Positions 43,052-51,770 of a DNA stretch of 64,000 bases are shown one piece after another. Under the pieces are notes generated by a model. The model ran no database searches and was not told where the DNA came from. It saw nothing but the letters and a program-made list of their open reading frames with translations. The DNA is from Mycolicibacterium chubuense. Lineage in GTDB: Bacteria; Actinomycetota; Actinomycetes; Mycobacteriales; Mycobacteriaceae. Location: assembly GCF_001044255.1 (NCBI RefSeq), contig NZ_JYNX01000033.1, forward strand, positions 49,466 to 113,465, read 5' to 3'. A program made the position numbers and the translations under genes. Position 1 is the stretch's first letter. Every line of letters begins with the position of its first letter.

Positions 43052-44310
43052 GCGCGAGCGCCCATCGTGTCTCCGTAGGGTGCGTAGGGGTAGTCGGTGA
43101 TCGGCAGGTAGCCGTCCTCGGTGATCACGATGATCTCCTCGCTGCGGTAGCCGCCGGTCCCGTCCTCCCAGACGACGGGTTCGAGCACCAGCGCCATGCC
43201 TGCGGGGAAGACGAAGTTGTCGTCGAATTCCTGGCCGAGATCCGTTCCGATCATGGGCATCTCGGCGGCATTGGTGCCGATGCCGTGCCCCAGGTAGAAG
43301 TGCGGCAGCCACGGCTTGACGCCCCCGTTGGCGGCGATCGCGGCGCGCGCGAGGTCACCGCAGGTGGCTCCGGCGCGGGTGACCGCCAGTACGGCGTCGA
43401 GGATGCGCCGCCAGGTGGCGAACTGCTCCTGCTGACGCGCGCTGGGCTCCGCGCCGACCAGCCACGTGCGCCCGAAATCCGAGCAGTATCCCTCGTAGGT
43501 GATGCTGACATCGGTCCAAAGCACATCGCCGCGGGCCAGCGCCCGCTCGGTGGTGAGCAGCGGCAGAGCCAGATCTCCGGTGGTGGTCCACGTGCCTTCG
43601 GCTTTGGAGGTGGGCATCACCTGCCAGATCGCCTCGAGCATGTTGGCCGTCGCACCGAGTTCGAACGCTCGCCGGACGAACGCCGCGGACAGGTCGATCT
43701 GGCGGACTCCGGGCGCCAACGACTTCTGCACGTCGACGACGGCCTCTTCGGTGATCCGGCATGCCTTGCGGATCGCCGCCACCTGGTCGATGGTCTTCAC
43801 GAGCTTGGCGGGACCGATCACCTGGGCGGCATCCGACGGTGGCCCGGCCGGGAACAGCCGGCCGGTGTTGCGGCGCATCGCGCCGGTCAGTTCGTCGACG
43901 GCGACGTGCCCGCCCGCGGGCAACAAACCGGCGAGCTCCGACGCGAAATGCAGCACGCCCTCATCGAATTCGAGATAGAGAGGTCCGTGCACGTGATCGG
44001 CGGGCACCTCGGACTCGAACGAACTGCCCTCCCGGAACGGCATGTACAGGTGAGGGTGCTCGTCGTCGGCGAGCACCACAGCGATCGGGCGCTCGACGTG
44101 GGAGAGGCCGGCGTCGAGCAGCGGCCAGCTCGCCCCGGTCGCGTAGACCACGTTGCCGTTGCCGAGCAGCACGAGCGCGTCGACGCCCCTGTCCTTCATC
44201 GTCGCCCGCAACCTGGCCCCACACTCGCGGTACATCCTGCCGCGGTCGGGAAGGTCGGGAATGTCGGCGGCGGTGACGCCCGCCGTCCACGACGGGGCGA
44301 GGGTGGTCAT
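43048..44310 (-). CDS. M24-family hydrolase (Xaa-Pro peptidase/creatinase-like)
   Basis: 420 residues with intact ligands: WTDVS and CSDFGRTW (two Asp), LGHGIG (His), LEPVVWEDG and RSEEIIVITEDG (two Glu). It hydrolyses a C-N bond, as in peptidase P, creatinase or related enzymes. One base overlap with the amidohydrolase upstream and a four-base overlap with the degenerate M24 gene downstream. Linked to acyl-CoA genes rather than peptide genes, so the substrate is probably an amide in the catabolic route. Confidence 0.88.
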   Translation of the reverse strand: MTTLAPSWTAGVTAADIPDLPDRGRMYRECGARLRATMKDRGVDALVLLGNGNVVYATGASWPLLDAGLSHVERPIAVVLADDEHPHLYMPFREGSSFESEVPADHVHGPLYLEFDEGVLHFASELAGLLPAGGHVAVDELTGAMRRNTGRLFPAGPPSDAAQVIGPAKLVKTIDQVAAIRKACRITEEAVVDVQKSLAPGVRQIDLSAAFVRRAFELGATANMLEAIWQVMPTSKAEGTWTTTGDLALPLLTTERALARGDVLWTDVSITYEGYCSDFGRTWLVGAEPSARQQEQFATWRRILDAVLAVTRAGATCGDLARAAIAANGGVKPWLPHFYLGHGIGTNAAEMPMIGTDLGQEFDDNFVFPAGMALVLEPVVWEDGTGGYRSEEIIVITEDGYLPITDYPYAPYGDTMGARA

Positions 44311-45476
44311 CAGATGCCCAGGTACTTCTGCACGTTGGTGCTGACGATCTTCACCGCGTTCTCCGCGCCGACGGCCTCCACCACCGACGCCAGAGACTTA
44401 TCCGAGTAACCGAATGTGCTCTCGTTGTGCGGATAGTCCGAGGACCACATCACGTTGTCGACGCCGATCCGGTCGATCAGCGCGAGGCCCAACGGGTCCA
44501 CCATGAACGATGCGCTCATGTGGTTGGTCCAGTAGTGGTTCACCGGGTGCCGGAGTTCGTGATTGAACATGTGGCGGTAGGAGGCCAACATGTGCTCGGC
44601 GTCCTGCAGCGCGGTCGGCACCCACGCGATGCCGCCTTCGAACCACCCGATCTTCAGACCGGGGTGTCGGTCGAGGATGCCCGAGAACACGTACTTGGCG
44701 AACTGCTCGCGGAACGAGTCGACGTTGACCATCATGCCGACGACCACACTGTTGTTCTGGCACGGCGTCTTCGGCGGCGTCTCGCCGATGTGGTGGCTGA
44801 CCGGGAGACCGGCCGCCTCGATCTCGTCCCACACGGCGTCCATGTCGGTGCTGCCGTAGTCGTAGATGTTGCCGTCGTCGTCCTTGCCCGGATTCAGCGG
44901 CAGCAGGAAGGTCTTGAGCCCCAGTGACTTCAGCTCGGCGAGGGTGGTCCGGGTTCCGGCGGGGTCCCACCAGTTGATCAGCCCGACGCCGTAGAAGTGC
45001 CCGTTGGAGCGCTCCTGCAGATCGGCGATGTGCTCGTTGTAGATGCGGAACACCCGCTCGCGCAGGGACTTGTCCGGGTAGTGAAACAGAGCCAGCACAG
45101 CATTGGGGAACGCCAGCTCCTTGTCGATGCCGTCTTCCTTCAGCTCGCGGATGCGGGCGTCGATGTTGTTCGACGCGGCGCCGGCGAGGTCGTCGTACTG
45201 CATCAGCACGCGGCCGAAGTCCCCGCCGGTCCAGGCCTTGCCCTTCATCCCGACCATGTAGGCGCCGTCCTCGTACCAGATCCGTGGCGCGGCCCCCTTG
45301 AGCTCTTCGGGAAAGCGTTCGTAGAAGATGTCGTCGGCGACGGAGATGTGGTTGTCCGCGGAGAAGATCACCGTGTCGGCGGGCAGCCCCTCGACGACAC
45401 CGGTGGAATGGCCGTGCCGGTTCTTGGGGGCACCGAAGCCTTCGGGCGGATAGAGCGTGGCTACGGGGGTGGACAT
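44310..45476 (-). CDS. amidohydrolase 2-family protein
   Basis: 388 residues of the ACMSD-like family with FSADNHISVADDIF near residue 40, SHHIGE, and the C-terminal SSDYPHNESTFG metal box. Distant relative of the gene at 22961. Likely a decarboxylase or hydrolase. First of the six minus-strand genes 45476-37696; P450 and ferredoxin genes lie just upstream, separated by 36 bases. Confidence 0.87.
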   Translation of the reverse strand: MSTPVATLYPPEGFGAPKNRHGHSTGVVEGLPADTVIFSADNHISVADDIFYERFPEELKGAAPRIWYEDGAYMVGMKGKAWTGGDFGRVLMQYDDLAGAASNNIDARIRELKEDGIDKELAFPNAVLALFHYPDKSLRERVFRIYNEHIADLQERSNGHFYGVGLINWWDPAGTRTTLAELKSLGLKTFLLPLNPGKDDDGNIYDYGSTDMDAVWDEIEAAGLPVSHHIGETPPKTPCQNNSVVVGMMVNVDSFREQFAKYVFSGILDRHPGLKIGWFEGGIAWVPTALQDAEHMLASYRHMFNHELRHPVNHYWTNHMSASFMVDPLGLALIDRIGVDNVMWSSDYPHNESTFGYSDKSLASVVEAVGAENAVKIVSTNVQKYLGI

Positions 45477-45512
45477 CGTCGGTACTCCAATCGGGCTGTG
45501 GACTCGAGGTGA

Positions 45513-46745
45513 CTACCAGGTCACCGGTAGTTCGTAGACGCCGTAGGCGAGGCGGTCGTGTTTGAAGGGCACCTCGTCGAACGGGATGGCGAGCGTCATC
45601 GCGGGCATGCGGCGCAGCAGCGTGGTGAACACGATCTGCAGTTCGGCGCGGGCGAGCTGCTGCCCGACGCACTGGTGCCTGCCGTAACCGAAACCGAGCT
45701 GCTGGCCTGCGTCGCGGGTGAAGTCGAGCTTGTCGGGCTCGGGGAAGGCCGCCGCGTCCCAGTTGGCCGGCGCGAGGTCGATGATGATGCCCTCCCCCGC
45801 CCTGATGGTCTCACCGGCGATCTCGATGTCCTCGGTCGCGACCCGCCGCTGGCCGTTCTGGATGATCGACAGGTAGCGCATCAGCTCTTCGACCGCATTC
45901 GCGATGAACCCGGGGTCCTCGGAATCACGCAGTAGCGCAGCCTGTTCCGGATTCTCGAGCAGCGCGAGAATGCCGATGCCGATCATGTTCGCGGTGGTCT
46001 CGTGGCCGGCGATCAGCAGCCCGGTGCCCAGCTGTGCGGCCTCCTTGACGCTGATCTCGCCCGCGGTGACGCGCTCGGCGAGGTCGGACACGGCGTCCTC
46101 GGCGGGATGGGCCTGCTTCTCCTCGACGAGATCGACGAGGTACTGGTGCAGGCTCATCGCACCCTTTTGCATGGCGTCCGCGGCCGCGTACCGCGCGAGC
46201 CCGGCGTTGGCGTGCTCCTGGAAGAACTCGTGGTCGTCGTAGGGCACGCCGAGCATGTCGCTGATGACCCGGGTGGGGACGGGCAGGGCCAGTTGGGAGA
46301 CCATGTCGGCGGGCTGCGGACCGGCCAGGATCGCGTCGATGCACTCGTCGGTGACCTGCTGGATCACCGGCCGCAGCGCCTCGACGCGCCGGAACGTGAA
46401 GGGCTTCGACAACATTCGCCGGAACCGCGTGTGCTCTTCGGCATCCGAGGTGAACACCGACCGGGGCCGCTTGTGCACCGTCGCGAGCATGTGCCCGTTC
46501 CAGTGTGGGAAACCCTTCCGCCGGTCGTCGACGCTGACTCGGGAGTCGGCGAACAGCGTCCTGGCCGCCTCGTGTCCGGTGACGAGCCAGGGTGTGGTGC
46601 CGTTCCAGATCCGCACGCGCGACAGAGGTTTGGTCCGGTTCATCTCGAGCATCGGTTCGGGCGGGGCGAACGGGCAGCCCGCCGAGCGCTCCATCGGGTA
46701 CTCGGGAGCGGCCGACACCGCTTCCTCGGTCAGCGTCTCCGTCAT
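45513..46745 (-). CDS. cytochrome P450 (CYP105/107-like)
   Basis: 410 residues with haem loop FGYGRHQCVGQQLAR (Cys359), I-helix IAGHETTAN and K-helix EELMR. The start MTETLTEEAV at ATG 46745 overlaps the ferredoxin stop. Sequence around the haem loop resembles the CYP105 group, known for broad substrates; the assignment to a numbered family cannot be made here. Ferredoxin and TetR genes precede it. Confidence 0.9.
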   Translation of the reverse strand: MTETLTEEAVSAAPEYPMERSAGCPFAPPEPMLEMNRTKPLSRVRIWNGTTPWLVTGHEAARTLFADSRVSVDDRRKGFPHWNGHMLATVHKRPRSVFTSDAEEHTRFRRMLSKPFTFRRVEALRPVIQQVTDECIDAILAGPQPADMVSQLALPVPTRVISDMLGVPYDDHEFFQEHANAGLARYAAADAMQKGAMSLHQYLVDLVEEKQAHPAEDAVSDLAERVTAGEISVKEAAQLGTGLLIAGHETTANMIGIGILALLENPEQAALLRDSEDPGFIANAVEELMRYLSIIQNGQRRVATEDIEIAGETIRAGEGIIIDLAPANWDAAAFPEPDKLDFTRDAGQQLGFGYGRHQCVGQQLARAELQIVFTTLLRRMPAMTLAIPFDEVPFKHDRLAYGVYELPVTW

Positions 46746-46942
46746 CCGTGCTCCTCGAGGTGGATGGCCAGGGCGGGGCAGGCGGCCGCGGCCTTGCGGG
46801 TCTGGTCGATGTGTTCGGGTCCCGGTTCGGGCATGAGCAACTCGACGACGCCGTCGTCGTCGCGCTGGTCGAAGACCTCGCCGGCGTTGAGCACGCACTG
46901 ACCCGAGGACACGCACCGGTTCTGGTCGACAGTGACCTTCAC
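46742..46942 (-). CDS. P450-type ferredoxin
   Basis: 66 residues: first box CVSSGQC with Ser in the central position and distal CP (ACPALAI). Its stop overlaps the P450 start (ATGA), and its start is one base after the TetR stop. It is the probable partner of that P450. Confidence 0.9.
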   Translation of the reverse strand: MKVTVDQNRCVSSGQCVLNAGEVFDQRDDDGVVELLMPEPGPEHIDQTRKAAAACPALAIHLEEHG

Positions 46943-46943
46943 G

Positions 46944-47618
46944 TCACGGCACCTCCGTCACCGGCGCATGCCACAGCCCGACGATCGCGTCGATGAGACC
47001 CGATGCGGCTCCCTGCCAGGACGGCCGCGCGACGGGGGCCCCCTGCGCGAGCAGACGCTCGCGTTCGGCGCAGCTGTGCATGAGCAGGTTGCGGCCCATG
47101 ATGTTGCGTTCGACGCGGACCTCGACCGGCAGATCGGGCAGGCATCCGTTGATGCCGTCGAGCACCCGCACCAGCGACGACGAGGACAGCGCGTCTTTGA
47201 CGATCATGTTGTGGTAGGCCGGATCGGTCATCACCTGCGCGGCGAACCGCGCATACCAGGTCGGATTCCCCAGTTCGGCAAGGTGATCGGTCAACGGGCA
47301 CACCAGCGCCGCCACCCAGTCGCGCATGTCGGTGGAGTCGCCGATCGCGGCGATGCGCTGCTCGCGAAGCTCCTCGATCGGCCCGCGGTGCTTGTGCTCG
47401 ATGGCGCGCACCAGATCGGCCTTGGTGCCGAAGTGATACCCGACGGCGGCGTTGTTGCCCTGGCCGGCGGCCTCGCTGACCTGCCGGTTGGACACGGCGA
47501 ACACGCCGTGTTCGGCATAGAGACGTTCGGCCGCCTTCAGGATCGCCTCTTGCGTGCTCGAGGCCCGGTCGGCACGCACGGTCCGCGCAGTGGTCACCAC
47601 CTCAGTGAACCGGGCCAC
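46944..47618 (-). CDS. TetR-family regulator
   Basis: 224 residues from GTG 47618; the open frame reaches 47654 but that would place the operator-like sequence 47621-47644 inside the gene. Helix-turn-helix in VSNRQVSEAAGQGNNAAVGYHF, with KADLVRAIEHKH after it. It likely controls the ferredoxin/P450 pair that follows, possibly with the ten-gene operon upstream. Start choice is uncertain because ribosome sites are weak. Confidence 0.85.
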   Translation of the reverse strand: MARFTEVVTTARTVRADRASSTQEAILKAAERLYAEHGVFAVSNRQVSEAAGQGNNAAVGYHFGTKADLVRAIEHKHRGPIEELREQRIAAIGDSTDMRDWVAALVCPLTDHLAELGNPTWYARFAAQVMTDPAYHNMIVKDALSSSSLVRVLDGINGCLPDLPVEVRVERNIMGRNLLMHSCAERERLLAQGAPVARPSWQGAASGLIDAIVGLWHAPVTEVP

Positions 47619-47620
47619 AC

Positions 47621-47644
47621 TCACTAAGTCAAGCGACTGATTTA
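47621..47644. promoter_or_regulatory. TetR operator candidate
   Basis: AGTC-AAGC-GACT core (47627-47638) with further partly matching bases on both sides. It overlaps TTGACTTAGT read toward the TetR gene, so a repressor bound here would block the TetR-ferredoxin-P450 promoter. Confidence 0.45.
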
Positions 47645-47650
47645 AACCAC

Positions 47651-48481
47651 TCACGATGGCGGCCGCTCCGATGCCGGCTTGCGCACGATGACCTTCCCCG
47701 CAACGGTGCCGCCGTCGACGGGCAGCACGATGCCGGTCACGTACCTCGAGCGGTCCGTCGCGAGGTACAGGGCCGCCTCGGCGACGTCGTCTGCGGTGCC
47801 CTCCCGTTTGAGCGGGCGGTCGTCACGCATCTGCGCCCGGATCCGCGCCTCGAAGCGCTCCAGGCGCTCGCGGTCCTCCGCGGTGGCCGACGACGCCAGA
47901 ATGGGTGTCGGGATGTTGCCCGGCGCAATGCAGTTCACGCGGACCTCGTAGTGCGCCAGTTCGATGGCCGCGCACTTGGTGAAGTGGATGATGGCGGCCT
48001 TGGAGGCGCGGTAGGTCGACACCCCGCCGCCGGCCTGGATGCCGCCGATGGAGCCGAGGTTGATCACCGAACCGCCACCGTGCTCAGCCATGTGGCGTGC
48101 CGCATCGCGGGTACCGGCCATGACCCCGAGCAGGTTCACGCGCATCACCCGGTCGAATTCCTCGAAGTCCTCGTGGAAGAGGCCCTTCCTGAGCGGGCTC
48201 GAGATACCGGCGTTGTTGATCATCACGTGCAGGCCACCGAGGGCGCTGACGGTCGTCTCGACGAGTTCGCGGACCTGCGCCTGATCTCCGACGTCGGTGT
48301 GCCGAAAATGTGCGGTACCACCGGCCGAGGTCAGCTCGGCGACAAGGGCTTCCCCGTCCTCGTCACGGACGTCGGCGACGACCACGGCCGCCCCCTCGGC
48401 GGCGAATCGCTCGGCGATCCCGCGCCCGATTCCCGACGACGCCCCGGTGACGATCGCGACCTTGCCCGCCAGTTCTGTCAT
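47651..48481 (-). CDS. short-chain dehydrogenase/reductase
   Basis: 276 residues. TGASSGIG, NNAGIS, catalytic YRASKAA and LPVDGG are all in place. Last gene of the ten-gene operon 58268-47651; ATG overlaps the stop of the alpha/beta hydrolase. NAD(P)-dependent oxidation or reduction of a ring or side-chain alcohol is expected. Confidence 0.88.
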   Translation of the reverse strand: MTELAGKVAIVTGASSGIGRGIAERFAAEGAAVVVADVRDEDGEALVAELTSAGGTAHFRHTDVGDQAQVRELVETTVSALGGLHVMINNAGISSPLRKGLFHEDFEEFDRVMRVNLLGVMAGTRDAARHMAEHGGGSVINLGSIGGIQAGGGVSTYRASKAAIIHFTKCAAIELAHYEVRVNCIAPGNIPTPILASSATAEDRERLERFEARIRAQMRDDRPLKREGTADDVAEAALYLATDRSRYVTGIVLPVDGGTVAGKVIVRKPASERPPS

Positions 48482-49329
48482 CTGCGCTCTCCCCCTGGCC
48501 TTCGGCGGGGCGGTATCCCCGCGAAGAAATCCGACAGCAGCGCGTTGACGGCCGCGGGTTGCTCGATCTGCGGGCAGTGCCCGGCGTCGTCGATCACCGC
48601 GGACCGGGCCTGCCCGATCTGGCCTGCGATCTGCGCCGCCCAGCCCGGCGGCAGCAGTTTGTCGCCGCCGCCCTCCACCATCAGCGTCGGGACGGCGATG
48701 CGGTCATAGGCGCGGACGCTGCTCGGCGTGCCGGGTGTCGCGAGCCCGGGACGGCGAAACCGGGCTGCGGCCAACGACTCCCAGGCACCCGGTGCGATGC
48801 TGGATTCGTATCGGCGCCGGACGTACTGCTCGTCGTCGGGATAGGACGGATCGTGGAACAGCGCCGCGACGATGCGGCGCATACCCTCGAGTGTCGCGTC
48901 GTAGTCGTAGAGCGCACTGACGTGCTCGTTACGCTGGATCTCACCGCCGCCGCAAAGGGCCACGAGGCTGCGGACCGGCAGCACCGGCGCCTCCGACGTC
49001 ATGTCGACGAGCAGGTTCACCGCACCCATCGAATTGCCGACGAAGTGGGCCGATTCCACCCCCATCACCTCGCAGAAGCGCGCGATGTGGCGGATCCGCA
49101 TGCCGCGGCCGTCGGTGAAGTCGACCACCTTGGCCGACCCTCCGAAGCCCAGCATGTCGGGCGCGAGCACCCGGTGTCGCTGCGCGAGCGCCCCGATGGT
49201 GTGCTCCCACGCCAGGCATGCGTCGGCGCCGAACTCCCCGCCGTGCAGCAGCACCACCGGATCGCCCTGGCCCGCCTCGAGATAACTGGTGAGCAGGCCG
49301 TCGACCAGCACCGTGTGGCGACCGATCAC
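48478..49329 (-). CDS. alpha/beta-fold hydrolase
   Basis: 283 residues. LLHGGEFGAD oxyanion segment, nucleophile elbow GNSMG and the late GHCPQIEQP His. The GNSMG form is common in meta-cleavage-product hydrolases. GTG 49329 overlaps the FMN reductase stop (GTGA). A second candidate C-C hydrolase in this operon besides the mhpC-like gene at 57402. Confidence 0.83.
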   Translation of the reverse strand: MIGRHTVLVDGLLTSYLEAGQGDPVVLLHGGEFGADACLAWEHTIGALAQRHRVLAPDMLGFGGSAKVVDFTDGRGMRIRHIARFCEVMGVESAHFVGNSMGAVNLLVDMTSEAPVLPVRSLVALCGGGEIQRNEHVSALYDYDATLEGMRRIVAALFHDPSYPDDEQYVRRRYESSIAPGAWESLAAARFRRPGLATPGTPSSVRAYDRIAVPTLMVEGGGDKLLPPGWAAQIAGQIGQARSAVIDDAGHCPQIEQPAAVNALLSDFFAGIPPRRRPGGERR

Positions 49330-49928
49330 GCCGTTTCCCTGCTCGTGTGCGCGAACGCCAGCACCTGAGTGGCCAACAGGTCGAGCTGGTTGGCGACGGC
49401 TGTGCCCTGGTCGGTGTCGGCCAGGCCGCCTGAGGTGTCCCAGACCGGCTCGGCGGAGTTGATGGCCACACCCAGCGGTGTCGGCCAGGCGCGCAGGGCG
49501 TGGCCGATGCTGCGCAGCTGGGTCAGCGTGCCGACCGCGGCCTGCCACCCGTACGCGCAGCTGATGCATCCCCAGGGGGTGTTGTCGAGGTACACGCGCG
49601 GATCCTCGCGGAGGTCCTCGATGTAGTCGAGGGCGTTCTTGACCAGACCCGACACCGCGCCGTGGTAGCCCGGCGAGCCGACGACGACCGCGTCCGCGTC
49701 GCGCAGCGTCTTCACCAGTTCGAGTGCGCGCGGGGTGCGTTCGAGTTCGTGGGGGGCGTACATCGGGAGGTCGAGTTCCTCGGCGGCGAACAGGCGGGTG
49801 CGACCGCCCTGGCGTTCCACCGCCGCCAGGCAGTGGCGCAGCGCCCGCTCGGTCGATGAGTTGGCCCGCAGGGTTCCGCCCAGACCGACGATGAACGGTC
49901 TATCGCTCGAAGTTCGCGTGCTCACCAT
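49326..49928 (-). CDS. NAD(P)H-dependent FMN reductase
   Basis: 200 residues of the flavodoxin-like reductase family: GTLRANSSTERAL phosphate loop and GSPGYHGAVSGLVKNALDYI. It would supply reduced FMN to the LLM-type monooxygenase at 51767 in the same operon. ATG 49928 or GTG 49925; the latter is better spaced from GAGG. Cytoplasmic. Confidence 0.85.
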   Translation of the reverse strand: MVSTRTSSDRPFIVGLGGTLRANSSTERALRHCLAAVERQGGRTRLFAAEELDLPMYAPHELERTPRALELVKTLRDADAVVVGSPGYHGAVSGLVKNALDYIEDLREDPRVYLDNTPWGCISCAYGWQAAVGTLTQLRSIGHALRAWPTPLGVAINSAEPVWDTSGGLADTDQGTAVANQLDLLATQVLAFAHTSRETA

Positions 49929-49932
49929 TGCC

Positions 49933-50934
49933 TCACTTGATCGCTATCGGGCTGACGGGGGCGCCGACCGCACCGACGACCTTCAACGGCGGGGCGACGA
50001 GCTGGAATTCGTACATGTTGTCGGCGGCGCAGTCGGCGGCGAGCGGGCCGAGATCCCAGTACTCCCCGAGCATCAGGCCCATGTCCCGTAGACAGAGCAT
50101 GTGCATCGGCAGGAAGGTGCCCTCGATTCCGTTGGCCGGGTCGGGGTCTTCGACCATCAGGTTGTCGGCGGCGACGGCAGCGACCTCGTGATCGTGCAGC
50201 CAGCGGGCGCATGTCCAGTGCAGGCCCGAGCCGGCCTCGCCGCCGTCACCGGTGGCCAGGAAGCGGGTCCACCACCCGGTGTGGACGACGACGATGTCGC
50301 CCGAGCGGATCTCGACATTCTGTGCGGCGGCGATCTCGTCGAGTTCGGCAGGGATGATGGGTTCCCCGGGCGCGCAGAACATGTCGGCACCGCGGTGGGC
50401 GACCACGTCGAGCAGCACTCCGCGCGACGTGATGCCCTTGCCGTCGACCTTCTCGATGCCCAGGTGGAAGGCGCCGAAACTGGTGACGGAGTCGGCCGGA
50501 AAGCCGTTGTAGAGCTTCTCCTCGTAGTAGACGTGCGACAGCGCGTCCCACTGGGTCGCGGCCTGCAGCGGCATCACGATGAGGTCGTCGTTGAATCGGA
50601 ACGGGTTGTCGGCGAAGAACGCGCTCATGTCGGCGGCGACCGCGTTGCGCAGCCACTGCGGGCCGTACTCGACGAGCGTGGAGGCGTCTCCGCCGTCGAC
50701 GGTCATCACGTGCACGGGGTTCTGCCGGAACTTGAAGGCGCCCTGGGGACCGCCCGCGCTGAAGTCGCCGCCGAGCGAGATCACCTTGCCCTGTGTGACC
50801 AATCGCGCTGCCTCGGTCACTTTCTCGGCGGTGATGAAGTTCAGGGTGCCGAGTTCGTCGTCGTCACCCCAACGGCCCCAGTTGCGCAGCTCCTCGGCGG
50901 CCTCCCGGAACAACCTCATGTCGTCGGCCATCAT
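49933..50934 (-). CDS. cyclase-family (kynurenine formamidase-like) hydrolase
   Basis: 333 residues of the cyclase/isatin-hydrolase family: LTLNF-like ELGTLNFITAEKV start and the VVVHTGWW...LHWT middle. The metal box usually HxGTHxDxxxH is here QAATQWDALSH, so the first His is Gln, a variant seen in a branch of this family. It may hydrolyse a cyclic amide or ester. ATG 50934 follows GGGGAG by three bases; ATG 50931 by six. Confidence 0.78.
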   Translation of the reverse strand: MMADDMRLFREAAEELRNWGRWGDDDELGTLNFITAEKVTEAARLVTQGKVISLGGDFSAGGPQGAFKFRQNPVHVMTVDGGDASTLVEYGPQWLRNAVAADMSAFFADNPFRFNDDLIVMPLQAATQWDALSHVYYEEKLYNGFPADSVTSFGAFHLGIEKVDGKGITSRGVLLDVVAHRGADMFCAPGEPIIPAELDEIAAAQNVEIRSGDIVVVHTGWWTRFLATGDGGEAGSGLHWTCARWLHDHEVAAVAADNLMVEDPDPANGIEGTFLPMHMLCLRDMGLMLGEYWDLGPLAADCAADNMYEFQLVAPPLKVVGAVGAPVSPIAIK

Positions 50935-51770
50935 CGACTCCCCTGTGCCGCATTGCTGCCGTGCATCTGAGCCGCGTACCGCTGGGCGAGGATCCCGCCG
51001 TCGGCCCATACCACCTGCCCGGTGATGTAGCCGGCCGCCCGGCTGCCCAGAAAGACCAGCACGGCGGCCTGTTCCCCGGGGTCGGAGATCCGGCCCAGCG
51101 GCGTGGTGAAGGAGTCCAGGTAATCCTGGCCGTACGCCGAGCGCAGTTGGTCGAGGATCGGCGTCTCGGTGACCCCCGGTGCGGTGCAGTTGATCCTGAT
51201 ACCCCGGGCGCCCAGCTCGGTGACGCGGCGCATGCCGTAGAGGATGACCGCCTCCTTGGAGAGCCGGTAGCCGCCGTCAGCCAGCGCGTGCGGGTTCCGC
51301 CTGCACCAGGCCACCCCGTCGGCCACCGAGGCGGCGTCGAGCAGACCCGTTGTCACGGAAGCGTTTTCGCGGTAGTGCGACGCTGCGAGGGAGGACACGT
51401 TGGTGATCGACGCACCCGCGGGCATCCGGCCGGTCAGCGCCTCGGTGATCTGCCGTGTGCCGAGGAAGTTGATCCGGACAACCAGCTGCGGGTCGCCGAT
51501 GCCCGACGACACACCGGCCACGTTGAACAACGCGTCGACCTCACCGTCGACGATGGCCGCCGCGGCGGTCACCGACCCTGGATCGGCGAGATCGACCTCG
51601 ACGAAGTCCGCCAGCGGCGACGGGCCGGAGGGAGCGCGCAGATCGAGCCCCGTGACGCGCGCGCCCAGCCGGCTGAGGTGGTCTGCCACGTGGGCCCCGA
51701 TACCGGAGGAGCATCCGGTGACGACGGCATGTCTGCCGTCGTAGCGCACCAGTTCGTCGAGTGCACTCAC
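50931..51770 (-). CDS. SDR, 3-alpha-hydroxysteroid dehydrogenase-like
   Basis: 279 residues. TGCSSGIG, NVAGVSS, and YRLSKEAV as catalytic Tyr/Lys, with the large substrate insert at about 125-165 (SHYRENASVTTGLLDAASV) that is typical of 3-alpha-hydroxysteroid and coniferyl-alcohol dehydrogenases. GTG 51770 overlaps the LLM gene stop. Its presence supports a steroid-like or arylpropanoid substrate. Confidence 0.85.
   Translation of the reverse strand: MSALDELVRYDGRHAVVTGCSSGIGAHVADHLSRLGARVTGLDLRAPSGPSPLADFVEVDLADPGSVTAAAAIVDGEVDALFNVAGVSSGIGDPQLVVRINFLGTRQITEALTGRMPAGASITNVSSLAASHYRENASVTTGLLDAASVADGVAWCRRNPHALADGGYRLSKEAVILYGMRRVTELGARGIRINCTAPGVTETPILDQLRSAYGQDYLDSFTTPLGRISDPGEQAAVLVFLGSRAAGYITGQVVWADGGILAQRYAAQMHGSNAAQGSR

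Noticed and set aside
46944-47654. TetR start at ATG 47654
   Set aside because: It would code through the palindromic operator and has no ribosome site; GTG 47618 is preferred though not certain.
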